Assembly: GCA_032629725.1 (NCBI GenBank)
Contig: JAFEVB010000015.1
Location: 1,054,001 to 1,118,000 of the forward strand
DNA from: Gremmenia infestans
Taxonomy: Eukaryota > Ascomycota > Leotiomycetes > Helotiales > Hamatocanthoscyphaceae
DNA length: 64,000 bases
Direction: 5' to 3'
The translations under genes and the position numbers were made by a program. The notes under the pieces were generated by a model. The model did not search any database, had not been told where the DNA came from, and saw only the letters and a program-made list of their open reading frames with translations. Shown piece after piece: positions 24,510 through 35,923 of the stretch (position 1 is its first letter; the number at the start of each line of letters is the position of its first letter).

Positions 24510-25083
24510 GATGGCGGGTGATTGATCGCGATGTCGTGAAGTTCAGTCGTGTAAGATTTTCGAGATTCCAATAATTGCAAAAAGCAGTGTGCAGAAGTTA
24601 AGCGAGTGCACGCTAGGGAAATATGGGTCACATCAAGGTCGAGGCTGACAGACGAGGCTAGGTACCTTATCGTCCCCATCTCAAATCTCACCACAATCAC
24701 CTGTATCTTGCAATAGAACAGACTAGAATAGAGTAATAGAATAGAATACCCTACAGATCACAAGAAATCCCGTGAATTGAAACATACTCATCGAACCTTT
24801 GGTTTGCATTACTGCTACGATAACCGTAATGGTTGACACCCCGGTTTCCAGCGATAGAACAGAGCATCACACGCGCTTATAGTTGATATGTAGTTGACAC
24901 CACGGCGTGCGTAAGATTTGGTCAGATCAAGCTCAAAGCTACGTATGCATTCAACGCCCTCACTTAGGCTTTTTATTTTGCCCTACGTCTAGCTAGGTAT
25001 TACATATGATTTTCTTATGCCAGCCTTCCTTAGCTGCCCCCCCCCACCAAGCCTGCTGATGCCTTGGCGCCTCAGTTCGCTGC
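24510..25083. other. Intergenic, RPL12 promoter and SEC23 3' flank
   Basis: 574 bp. A C9 run lies near 25037. No gene seen. Confidence 0.6.
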
Positions 25084-27771
25084 TCAGTTTGTCCCGCTCA
25101 CCGCAAGTCTGTACAAAAGGTTAGTCAGAATGACACAATTCCGAGATCGCCGTGACTTACTTCATAAGATGGTCCATAAAAGTCTGAAGGGAAACGTCGT
25201 CAGTAAAGATGGTCTGTGCTGTTTGAGCGCCGACTCCTCCATAGGCACCTGTTGTGTGAGTGGTAGATGGGTTAAGCTTTGACAACAGGAATCGAGCTTG
25301 CGAGCCACCGGCATCACAGACAATGAAACGCGGCAGTGGGAATCGGTCGGTGATAAGTTCCTAGGCAATGTTAGCAAAGTAGACTGTACTTGAAAGTACT
25401 ACTTACTCTAGCATCCTCCTTTGGCTGCTCCAAAAGAGAAGCGAAGTTCTCGTATCCTTCCTGATCTTGATAGCCAGCTTTTCTCCATTCTGCGACAGTC
25501 TCGCCGTGGAAGATCAAGATGTGGAAGAATGTATCTAGCAGCAGGATATGGGTGGGCTGGATAGAGGTAGAGTCGAGCAGAACCGGTTGGCTACCATCCT
25601 GATCGAAAGTGTAGGAATCCAGTGTGGGTTGGATCATGATCAGAGAGTTGCTAACATCCTCGTGGTTGAGAACATGTCTGTAGAATGCAGTTTCATCTGG
25701 TGAATTGTTGAAAACTTGTAGAAACTGACTTCTCCGCAGATGGAACATGAACTGAGGATAAAGAGTAAAGTTCTTTTCCAGGCGGAATGAAGATGGATCA
25801 TCTTTTCGGTAGTCGGCAAACCGAGAACAGAGTCGAATCAACATCCGGTCCACCCATCGCAGGACGTCTGGGCCATCATCGACTTCTGCTTTGAAGACAG
25901 CAATTCTGGACATAAGGACAGCGGCAGCTTCTTGGTCAAAAGATTGGGCAATGGCTGGATCTCCAGCTGGCCCACTAAGGTTCCGTGATACAGTGGTAAC
26001 GCGGAGATGGAACTGGCCTGAGGAGTGCTGGTAGTATGTCAGGAATTGCATCATGCCTTTTTGTGGTGTTTGCTGGTGCTGGGCAGGTCCTCCCTGACTA
26101 GCAATCTCGAAGTATATTCCGTAGCTAGCATTGGGGTCAATACCGCACATCTTCCAGGAACAGGTATTGCCAATACCACACTCCGTTTCGCCTACCGACG
26201 TCGACTTTTTATTCATAGATACCGCATGTCCGATTAAGCCGGTGACCTTCAGCTCTTTTGTCGTGAGGACTTCGAGAGACGCGTTGAATCCCATGAGAAG
26301 GTTGTCGTTGCCATCCTTTTCGAAAACGCGAACAAACGACTGCTTGAACATGGATGAGGTGAAACTATCTGTCAAGACCATATGGCCACCAGTGGAATTT
26401 GCAAGGCCTTTCATTTCCAATAATCCAACTTGATCCAGACAGCCAGCAAAGATATCGATGATGTGACCATTGTGGGCAGTTCTCTTGGCAAGGTTGTCGT
26501 AAAACTATTCTCGTCAGAAACCAAAATGGGGGTTTATTTGTAGCATTTCCTACCTTCAAAGCCTTCTTGTAGTATTTGATGTTATCCCTGTCGATATCAT
26601 GATGTGATCTGATGGGCTCTCTTAGTTCAGGGCCAACCACCAAACCTGGCCCTTCTGTCGCAGGCCCACCAGTGAACAGCATAATCCGGCCACCAGCATT
26701 TTGAAATGAAGATTCCAACAACCCCACAGCAACACTAAGAGCAACTCCTGTGCATCTGAGGTTCCTCCGATCACTAGCGACTGGCCAGGGGTCTTTTTGG
26801 AGTTGTTCCAGAGCTTTGGTGAGCTGGAATTCGCATTGTTGTACGGGAAGGAGGAATCGAGCTGCTGGTCCCATCGGCGGCATTGGACGGCCAGGTTGCT
26901 GCTGTTGCATGCCAGGTCTTAAACCCGGTGCTAACAGGCCCAGCATCTCCTGCACCTGCTTCGCTGAATAGTCCTTACTACCTCTGAATACGTATGATTT
27001 GGGGCATTCCGTATAGCCAATTTCATGAACTTGTGCCTGAATAATCTGTCAGCCCACTAAGAATCACAGTCCAACGTGAGTGTGACATACCATAGTTCCA
27101 AATGTTACCAGTCCTACCAAAGCGTTTTCAGGTAGGAGACTCAGACTCATAACCAGAGATTCCTTCAGAGCTGCCAAACTGTCCTCCTCCTGGCAAGTAT
27201 CCACGACATATAAGAAAATCGGCGGACTAGGCGCAGGTCTCGAAAGCCGATACTCAATGGTGGTATTTGTTGGGTGGAGCTCCGGGGGAATCGCATTTGC
27301 AGTGATGTCCTTGTAGTGCGGTGGAAGGGGGTTTCGAGACAGGCAGAAGGGGCAAATCCAGAGGCGTGCTCGGACATCTACTTGGCTATACACATTTAGC
27401 ATACAGCCATATTTGCAGTCCTCCCGAAAGCTTACCAGAAGGGATTCAGTACGGATCTGCATGGTTGCTTGCAGATGACGGGTTCGAACTGCAACACAGG
27501 AGTGTCGGGCTTCTCTTTCAGGGGTGTATATAATGCGCCGATAGGTACAACGAGGCGCGAGGCTTCCTATGGGGATTCAGTATGCATATTTCTCTTTTCT
27601 TCCTATGGCCTTGACTAACCATGCGAGAGCTGGGAAAGACGTTCCAACTAAGACGGAGTCCATCTCGATCCTCGACCTCCGACCACTGCAAAACCAGTCA
27701 GTCAATTCGGGGCATTTCAAGAAGCTGGCGGGGATGGCAATTACCTGTTCCTTCAAGGAGTCGATATCCAT
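25084..27771 (-). CDS. SEC23: COPII coat GTPase-activating subunit Sec23
   Basis: Eight exons (27745-27771, 27620-27685, 27436-27566, 27091-27385, 26554-27036, 25407-26504, 25161-25360, 25084-25108) give 774 aa, the normal Sec23 length. The protein opens [18 protein letters not shown]. The zinc finger uses Cys63, Cys67, Cys86 and Cys89 (CKQPC ... WICPFC), followed by a vWA-like trunk ([40 protein letters not shown]), beta-sandwich and helical parts ([13 protein letters not shown]) and a gelsolin-like end ([41 protein letters not shown]). Sec23 binds Sar1 on the ER, stimulates its GTPase and with Sec24 forms the inner COPII layer. Introns are 46-59 nt and all canonical. A proline/glutamine-rich loop ([14 protein letters not shown]) is typical for fungal copies. 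Confidence 0.97.
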
Positions 27772-28978
27772 GGCTGAATGCTTGGTGGGGAGAAATCAAA
27801 TCACGTTTTACACCTGGGCAAGCTCCGTCCTGGATACAATGGTTTTGCGTGGGGACGGTCTCCTGCTGGGGCGGGGAATGCAAAGGGAGAATGCAAAGTG
27901 GCGGTATTCAAGATTCCATGACAATGTAGAATTGGTGGTGTGTCAAGATGTATGCAGATGCAGGTGCAGTCTCGGGAAGAAGGTGTTCTCTTCAGTAAGC
28001 CCGTCAACTTGTGGTGGCTCTGAACTGAAGCCAGATGGCGATTATTGCGATGGCACCCATGTAACCAGGCATCAACATTGAGCAAGGCAGCCACGCTAGG
28101 CCTAGAGTAGAGTAGCCTTACTTTAGCGATGGAAGCAAGATAAAAACTTCGAGGACGTGCGACCTTTTCTTTCCCTTGATTTTTATAACATCGCCAGTTC
28201 CAAAAACATTACTTAACGACAGCTGCTGTTTTACCCCTAAAGCCTGCTGTTTTCGCGCTGTGCGAAGAGTAACCATTTATCGACCCGTTGCTGGGCGCCT
28301 GTATTCGAGAGGTCGTTTCGACTTTCTTGAGAACACGGGAATCAGCTGAGGTTACAGACGCACGCTTCACGTTCCCGTTCAACGCGATCAAGAACACAAG
28401 AGTTCCTCTCCACAGCATAAATAATGCAAGTGCAGTAGATAGACTGTTGCCGTACAATATATCTGCCTGTCGCGAAAGCATGATCAACAGCAGTGCTCTT
28501 AACTATCTTGACCTCCATTGAGCCTTTTAGGAGGCAGGTTTGCGTGCGTTTCCCAATCCATTGAAATTGAAATCCCGCGCCTGCGCTGTGTACGAATCCC
28601 CTCATATCGCCATGTAATCCAACTTATCATCTTCTGCTCCGTATGTTGATGTTTTGGTTCTGTCTATGCGTGATGCTAGTACACTGCAGCTCCGTGATGC
28701 ATCATCGATATGGAAGGATTCTCAGTTGAGCTTCCTGCTTTTTCGCATCTGCGCACCGCCACTGGCTCACTTAGGTCTCTAGTGTTCCTACAATGGGAAG
28801 GGGTCACACGTGTGCCAAAGCAAAAAGCACTTGTTTAGGAGCAATACTGTTGTGATTTTAACCCTATTTCCAGCATCTCTTCAACGTCTAGGATGCCTTT
28901 GTCATACATCATTGTCTCTGGGATTGAAAATCATGCAGGGTAAATATAGTAGAAATGTCCGTTACTTCATCACACTAC
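27772..28978. other. Intergenic 1.2 kb, SEC23 promoter
   Basis: No recognisable coding sequence. AT content rises towards the transporter gene. Confidence 0.6.
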
Positions 28979-30920
28979 CTATTCCTTCGGGTGTTCCTCG
29001 ACGTGCGAGATCGCATGCGACTTCTCGCCATCGGGCAATCCCCCACTATAAGTAATAGCTTCAAGCTTGTTCGCCGAAGTCTCCTTCTCACCCTCATCAA
29101 CGGCATCAAGCTCTCCAAACAACTTGTCCATACGCTCGAGCGAGATACCCTTAGTTTCGGGAAGGATAACAATCACCGATACCTTTCCTGTTAGTTACTT
29201 CCTAGGCTCTAACTTCGGACCAAAACTTACCAGCGCAACGACATTCAAACTAAAGAGCAACCAATAGCTTTTGGCCCCGACTTCCTGGTTGAACCTACCC
29301 AAGCAAATTAGCATGGTGAAACTTCGAAAGGTGGCACGAAAGCCCCCAGGGCATGCTCTTAGAGCTGCCTCGTGGGGGAAAAGATAAAGAGACTTGCTGA
29401 CCTGGGCCACGGCTGCGTCAACGCCAGCAAACAAACAGTTTGTCCTAGAAGCGAGAGACCAAACGCTTTATCTCGCACCTCCTGAGGGAAGATCTCCGAG
29501 GCGATTGCTGGAGTAACAGGACCGTTTGACCAACAGTACGTTAAACCGACAATGAAGAGCATGGCCACTTCGGCGATCGCAGCGGCTTTATTCGTATTAT
29601 CCGGGTAGGTCGTGGTCAACGATGACAGAATGAGCAGTGCTATGCTCTGGATCGAAAACCCAGCGATAAGCAGGGACCTCCGGCCAAACTTGTCTACTGT
29701 GAAGGTATTGACCAAAACAATAACCAGCTGCAAAGCTGCCTGGATACCGTTGATGGCCAAAGCTTGGTGGCCTGCGTTCCAGCCAAGGGACTCGTAGATC
29801 AAGGCTGCGTACATTGTTAAAGCCGCTATACCGCCAAATTGCTGAAGGGCCATAGCATACACGCCGTATGCGAGACGCTTCCGCATACCGGCACTGGACA
29901 AGAGACCAATGTATCCGGTCTTGAATCTCTTTCGATATTCGTGCGAGGAGACCAGTTCATGAAACTCGAGACGCACGTGGTCATCATTGGGACTACCTGA
30001 GCGAAGTTTGGTGAGCGCTTTGAGACAGACTTCCGGGCTGTCTGGGTATTTCTCCATCAACCAACGAGGGGATTCTATATACCAGAACGACACGATGACG
30101 AAGGCCACACCAATGGGGATTTGGATCAAGTTGGAGACTCTCCAGGCAATGTTATACGGAGATTGGTGGTAACTCATGCCATATCCAGCCCAAAATGCTA
30201 TTAGTGTTCCTAGTTCTACAACAAATTAGTATCATACTGAGAAAGAGCAAGAGCCGAGACGATGAAGAGCTCCTCGGGAGCCCAAATATAGCAAAACCGG
30301 GGAAGAACAAAGGAAGAGGCTCGTTACGGTATCCGAATTGAGAAACAGTGCCAACGAAAGATCCACGCAGACTCCGTGGGGCGCATTCGGCGACGTAAAG
30401 GTTCGTTGCTATATAGACACACCCAAAGCCGAGACCGGTGACGAGACGGCCAACGATGAGAACTGCATATGCGTTTGGGACAACTTGAATGACACTATTG
30501 GCTGTGAGAATCTCGTCCCCGTCCCTGTGAGCACTCTATTTAACTTACACCCCAATAATCATTACGCAGATGGATATGCGCAAAGCCCAGAGTCTGCCTA
30601 CAAAGCTAGCCAAGGTTCCTCCTACAAAAAGCTGTGCCAAGCCTGGTGCGTGTATCTCGTTAGCGCTCCGTACGATAGATATATACCAAGATCATAGTTG
30701 GTGTTGTGCTGTACTCACCCGTTGCAGCCCAGGGAATAGTGGCAATGACACCACTCCTGGTAGAATTGATATTGTAATAATTCTTGAACTGTTTATCCGC
30801 CAGGATCACGGTCATAATACCGGCATCATACCCATTGAAACAGGTGGAAAATACCATGCCATAGAGCATGAGCGCCGCATAGCGGTCATTGGGAGGGATG
30901 AACTTCTGTAAGAGTCCCAT
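28979..30920 (-). CDS. MFS sugar transporter (sugar porter family)
   Basis: Six exons (30719-30920, 30549-30642, 30328-30494, 29402-30215, 29231-29294, 28979-29182) give 514 aa. The start at MGLLQKFIPPND was chosen over an in-frame upstream ATG because family members begin here. Twelve membrane segments are expected. Sugar porter signatures are present: FNGYDAGIM in helix 1, GRLVTGLGFGCVYIATNLYVAECAP, the loop signature ESPRWLMEKYPDSPE, helix 7 FGGIAALTMYA, DKFGRRSLL, and the C-terminal PETKGISLERMD. It should import a hexose, pentose or small oligosaccharide by proton symport. The specificity cannot be read from the sequence; divergent pairing with a GH127 enzyme suggests L-arabinose or an arabino-oligosaccharide (inference). 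Introns of 48-112 nt, one with a GTAACG donor. Confidence 0.92.
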
Positions 30921-31343
30921 TGTGCCACGCAGATAAATTTCAAATGTGAGTTTATCTTGAAAGAATGGGAAACTTGAGCTTGAACTTATCCGAGGAAAGC
31001 CAAGTATTTCCAATGCCGCTGATCATGTCATATATCCCCTTGGGGACCCCGGATATATAGGCCCTAGCAATAGGCGGAGTTGATTCGAAGTCTTCAGCCC
31101 ACCAAGGTTGTATTCCGGTGGGGGGATGCGGGGTGCGTCCGGTGGGTATGGAACTCCGGGGGGGTTGCTAGGTAGTTCAGCCTCGAGCTATGGCTTGATC
31201 AGCAGCTATCCTGCAGGATACCCATATTAATCCTTATGATTAAATCATAGAAAGATGTCTCGTGCCATACCACGCCATAAAAGGTCGGCTTTTTCATTCG
31301 TCTTCAATCCTCTCTTATGTGCCTCGGTACCTCGCGAGCAGCC
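30921..31343. promoter_or_regulatory. Shared promoter, sugar transporter / GH127, with CreA-type sites
   Basis: A 423-bp interval separates the two divergent start codons. SYGGRG matches (the CreA/Cre1 carbon-repressor consensus) occur at 31047-31052 (minus strand, CCGGGG), 31118-31123 (GTGGGG), 31128-31133 (GCGGGG) and 31156-31161 (CCGGGG). Two lie 10 bp apart, a spacing favourable for CreA. No clear pathway-specific activator site was found. CreA control is inferred. Confidence 0.6.
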
Positions 31344-33679
31344 ATGGCGTATCCTCAAACGACTTTTTCCCATACGAGCTTTTCCTCGCCCACTTTCATC
31401 AGCCGGCGGCGTGAGGTAGTATATTCGACCACTTTGCTATACCAGCTGAATGTCCTCAAATCGACTGGTCGCTACGATGCCTTCAAATTGGAATGGCATC
31501 CGTGCTACCGCGATAAACCGGACGTGTGGCCTGTTCCCAACCATCTCTTCTGGGATTCAGATGTTGCTAAATGGATAGAAGGCGCCTGTTATTTCCTCCT
31601 GCGCGAGGAAAATCCCACCATCGATGGTGCGGTGAAGGAGTTGGTTGCTATGATCCGGTCTGCTCAGCAAGCGGATGGGTATCTGAATATCCATTTTACC
31701 GTCGTGGAACCTACCCAGCGGTTTACAAATCTGAGGGATCTTCATGAACTGTAAAGAACCATTCACTCTCATTTTCCCGTGTCATCACTTGAGACTTGAC
31801 TTTTGCTGACAGAAAGGCAATTTCAGGTACAATGCCGGTCACTTGATCGAAGCCGCGCTAGCACACACCCAATGTTATGGGAATGATTTGCTGATGGAAC
31901 CCGTTCTCAAATACATAGATCTGCTATGCGCAACTTTTGGGCCGGGACCAGAGCAGAAACACGGGTACCCGGGCCACCCAGAGATCGAGCTGGCATTGCT
32001 GCGCTTGTATGGAGAAAGGAAGAATTCCAAGCACTTGGCTTTGGCCGAATACTTTATAGCTGAACGAGGCAATCCGACGGGGCAAGGTGGGCGTCATTAC
32101 TATGATGTAGAGGCAGAAGCCAGGGGGGACAGAGAACACGAACGACCCGTTTACTATCCTAAAAGTAGATCATACTGGTAAGTTCGAGAAAAGGGGTGTA
32201 GGGACACCTGGTGAAAACGGAATATCATTGATTAACGGGGCTTTGCAGGTATCAACAAGCACACGAACCCATTGTAAGCCAACAAACCATCGAGGGGCAT
32301 TCAGTGCGAGCCATGTATCTCCTCACGGCTGTAGCAGACTTGGTCCGTATCGAGGGCCCCTCAAGCTTAAAATCTGCAGATAGAACGAATGCCCTGCAGC
32401 GCCTCTGGAGAAACATGACAGAAAAGAAAATGTACCTAACGGGAGGAATCGGGGCGCAGAAACAATGGGAGGGATTTGGGATTGACTATTTCCTACCATC
32501 TAGCACTGATGAAGGGGGGTGTTACGCAGAGACTTGTGCAGCTATTGGGGTCATGATGCTTGCCGAAAGACTTCTTCAGGTGAGTTAATTGATTATCCGC
32601 CTGCAGACTGTATGGGCTACAGTACTTTTCTGACACGGGCCAGCTTGACTTGGATGGAATATATGCGGATATAATGGAGCTCTGCTTTTACAACGCGGTG
32701 ATGACCGGTATGGCTTCCAACGGAAAGCAATTCACGTACATCAACCAGCTCGCATCGAGCGATTCCGACTTATCCAGACGAGCGGAGTGGTTTACTTGCG
32801 CGTGCTGCCCTCCAAACGTCACAAGACTTTTGGGGTACATTGGTGGATACCTCTGGTCGTTCCACGTAGACGAAAATGAGAAATCTAAATCCGTCGCAGT
32901 AGATATCCACATGTACTCCTCTGCCACCCTCTCGATACCAATAAATGACAGCGTGGTGGAAATCGAGCAAAGCTCCAACTGGCCATGGGAAGGAAAGATC
33001 GCGTTTACAATCCGTAATCCCACGGACGTAGCAACAACCATCAAACTGCGAATCCCAGCCTGGGCTGCCACTTGGCAGGTATGACAATCCACCCCAAGAT
33101 TCATTCATACAATACCTTTCTTTCAGATTTCACTAACACAACCCCATCCAGCTCTCCCCAGCTCTCCCAAACGCCCGCACCAGCAAAGGCTATATTTCCC
33201 TCCCTCCAGCCTATCTAAACGCCCACCCAACCTTCCACCTAGAAATCCCTCTCCTCGCACGCTTCATCTCACCACACGCCTACACGAACCAGACCATCGT
33301 CGCACTAGCTCGCGGACCCATCGTATACTGCGTTGAAGATTTTGACAACCCATGGGTAGACGACCATTTCAAGTCTCTGGTCCTCGATCCCTCATCGCGC
33401 ATTACCGAAAGATCCTCGAGCTCCATGCCGGAAGAGGGAGAGGGAGAGTCGTATATAGGCTTAACAGCCCATAATGCCGCTTTCCGCATGCCTGAAAATG
33501 CACATGATGAACAGCTAGCACCACACCATATACCGCTTGAATTCGCTTCTGATTCTGATTCCAATCCGCAGATACAGCAGCGACCTGGTATTGAGCAATT
33601 GCATTTCATACCCTATGCGCTGAGGGATAATCGGGGGGGAAAGGGACATATGCGCGTGGGGATTAGGAGGAAATTGTAA
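31344..33679 (+). CDS. GH127 beta-L-arabinofuranosidase-like glycoside hydrolase
   Basis: Five exons (31344-31750, 31827-32177, 32249-32579, 32644-33078, 33152-33679) give 683 aa. An (alpha/alpha)6 barrel followed by beta domains is expected. Family motifs: GACYFLLREENPTID, QQADGYLNIHFTVVEP, DLHELYNAGHLIEAALAH, YPGHPEIELALLRLY, KKMYLTGGIG, YAETCAAIG with Glu347 and Cys349, and CACCPPNVTRLLG with Cys417 and Cys418. These four residues match the zinc-binding Glu/Cys/Cys/Cys set of bacterial HypBA1, one Cys being the nucleophile; so the active site is intact. No signal peptide, so it should work in the cytosol on imported arabino-oligosaccharides, which fits the transporter next to it. A start 27 nt upstream is possible but less likely. 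Confidence 0.93.
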
Positions 33680-33836
33680 ACCGTAGATTAGAAGCCTAGA
33701 CCCTAGAAATCCAAAAGGCATTATCTCATCTATCTTCTCCAAGCTTAGTCAATGCAATGTGCTCAATCAAACCATTTCTCAAAGACTCGAATGACATATC
33801 CATTGGCACTAGCCTACCTAAGGTAATATCCACGTA

Positions 33837-35178
33837 AGAGTATGTGCCACCACACATAGCCCACCAAGCGAGAACCACCATTTTCTACCCTCCCTCTTTA
33901 ATTGTGAATAACTTTTTAATTTATTAATAGAATTGCGCCAAATTGAAAATGTAGATTAATTAATAGTAGCTAATCTATGTACTATAATAACATCTTCTAT
34001 TTTACAGGTCAATTGCTTAGTATAATGCTGGAAGTCACATAGATCCACCTGATCCTAAAGCTTCTGCAGCTCTACCTTTAAGTCCTCCTTATTTTTTGGT
34101 ACATATAGTAGCTTCTTTAGCTTTTTTTTTATCTATCGCTAGACCTTCTTAATAGGATTTAAATCAGGTAAAGAAGGAGGCTAATTAAATCTGCGAACCC
34201 TATGCTAGAGCCTTAGCAAGCAGGCGCTTCCTAAATGCACCTTTGCCCTATCTTCTATAAAGATATACTTTAGACTAAGCCGGTTGAAAAGCGGGAAAAT
34301 AACAGGTTCTAAGACCTGCTAGAGGTAGGCCTTAGAGCAAATTCCCTTACGGCTAGGGAGCTTCTCTATAAACACTAATTCCGACTTATAGTCCTAGCCT
34401 AATGCTCCCTAAATTATCACTAATACCTTTCTGGATCTGTAAATAGACTATATGCAATTGGTATAGCGCTTTTTATCTATCTGCTATATAACCTAGATCC
34501 TTCCAGTCTTCCCTGTTTCAAATGTAGCTTTATCTAACCATATAACCTTCCTCTAATCCCCTCTAACCTTCCTATCTTGTCTAAAAGCAGCATAGTCTAA
34601 TGTTCCCTACTACCTATGCTCTAATGCAAAACCCAGCCTTTTCTTAGCTTGCTAGCGTAATATATAAGGCCTTAGGCATGCAATATAGCGTTGGTAGCCT
34701 GCAGCGCGCAGTTCGTAGCGAATAGTTTGTATAAAGGCTTGAATCCTTAATTAGGCTTTGACCTGCGCAAAAGAGAGCTAGCGCGTAGCCCAATTTTAGG
34801 CGATATAGCGAATACATCTTTAGATCTCTCTAATAGACATCAAATAAGGCTTTAGGGCTTTCTTTTTGCGCTCTCTATAGCTTGATTCTTGGTGGAGGAT
34901 ACGGCGAATTGTACGCCTAGGGAGGGTAGTCTTAGAGATGATTTCGCGCTGGGAGTTTCCCTCCCTATACAGGTTTCGCACTGTTATACAGATAGGAGTG
35001 GGCCATTTGCCCTTATCTTTCTTAGGGGGAGAACTGAAGATAATATCGTTATTTATTATAAATTATAGAGCAGTAGAGTGGTAGGTTGATTTATTAATAA
35101 TTTTGCAAAAAGGGGTGTTAAAAATCGGGAGGTTTTTAATTTCGCTTAAGGTGGGCCATGTGTGGTGGCACATACTCT
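33837..35178. mobile_element. Tc1/mariner element, complete ends, inactivated
   Basis: 1342 bp bounded by inverted repeats of about 29 bp (AGAGTATGTGCCACCACACA..., one mismatch), each next to a TA dinucleotide (33835-33836 and 35179-35180), the target duplication expected for Tc1/mariner. The inside is AT-rich and the minus strand holds a decayed transposase. Many Gln/Trp codons have become TAG or TAA, the signature of RIP. Size and ends suggest the element is complete but dead. Confidence 0.92.
33950..35060 (-). pseudogene. RIP-damaged Tc1-like transposase
   Basis: The minus strand, read through stops, gives PPKKDKGKWPTPI and a helix-turn-helix-like LPRRTIRRILHQ near 34890-35030. Further on come AQVKAQLRIQAF-type sequence and, near 34145-34170, PPSLPDLNPIKKV. 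The latter is the (S/P)PDLNPIE motif before the last catalytic aspartate of Tc1 transposases. Several in-frame stops prevent any product. Boundaries are approximate. Confidence 0.8.
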
Positions 35179-35923
35179 TACAAAGACCACCTAAGGTAGG
35201 TATCTGCGCTTAAATCACACTTCTGGTGCTTGATATTGTTCGCTTCGTTTCGCAAGGCGTGTTGCTGCGCTTACACGAGTAATGAAGAGAAAGTACCTAC
35301 CTACCTACCTACCTACCTACCCCACCTAGTAAACAAGATTCCTCGACAGAGCATAGCATACCATACCATACGCTATGCGCTCCAATTACCCAACTCGCTT
35401 TACAGAGTCCACTTACTACCCGGCTCTGAGATGTGATGTGATAGCGGGTTCGCGCCCGCTCCGGTGGAGGTTTTGGGGCTAAGTCCGGTCCGGTGGGGGC
35501 GTAGCTGCTCTCTCTCTCCTTTGCAGGTCACGCCCCAACGTGTATCTCGTATGGAGAAAAACACGTCCACCAACTGCGCGGGCGGGGGCGGGGGCTAGGC
35601 TTAACGGAGAATTAGAATCGATTCTGTGATCGTCGAGGAAAGTCATACTATACCGATTATGAGGGAAGTGCGGAGAATCAATTGCCTCTAGGCATTTGGA
35701 AAGACCAAGGCAAGGCAAATCAGCGCGCGCTTTTGCCTCTTCCGGTACAGGTATAGTATGTCTGAATCTCTGAATGAATTATCCGGTGAGGAGTATATGT
35801 ATAAGAATAAGACCGACCCAGTAAGTAAGTAAGTGAGTGGTGTTTTCTTTCATTCATTGATCTTGCCCGGGCCCCCTTATAGATCCTCCCACTCAGTCAA
35901 GATTTCCATCACCATACGCAAAG
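35179..35923. other. Intergenic, promoter of GH39-like gene
   Basis: Contains a (CTAC)n microsatellite near 35294-35322 and GC-rich blocks near 35450-35600. No gene seen. Confidence 0.6.
35294..35322. repeat. (CTAC)n microsatellite
   Basis: About seven CTAC units. Similar short tracts lie near 120-165 and 41024-41043. Confidence 0.8.

Noticed and set aside
27470..27500. GGGTTCGAACTG resembling a tRNA B box
   Set aside because: It lies in SEC23 coding sequence (third exon, complement strand) with no A box or acceptor pairing nearby.
28979..33679. Part of a secondary-metabolite gene cluster
   Set aside because: No synthase, cluster regulator or tailoring enzyme is nearby; the methyltransferase relic at 45231 is distant and dead.
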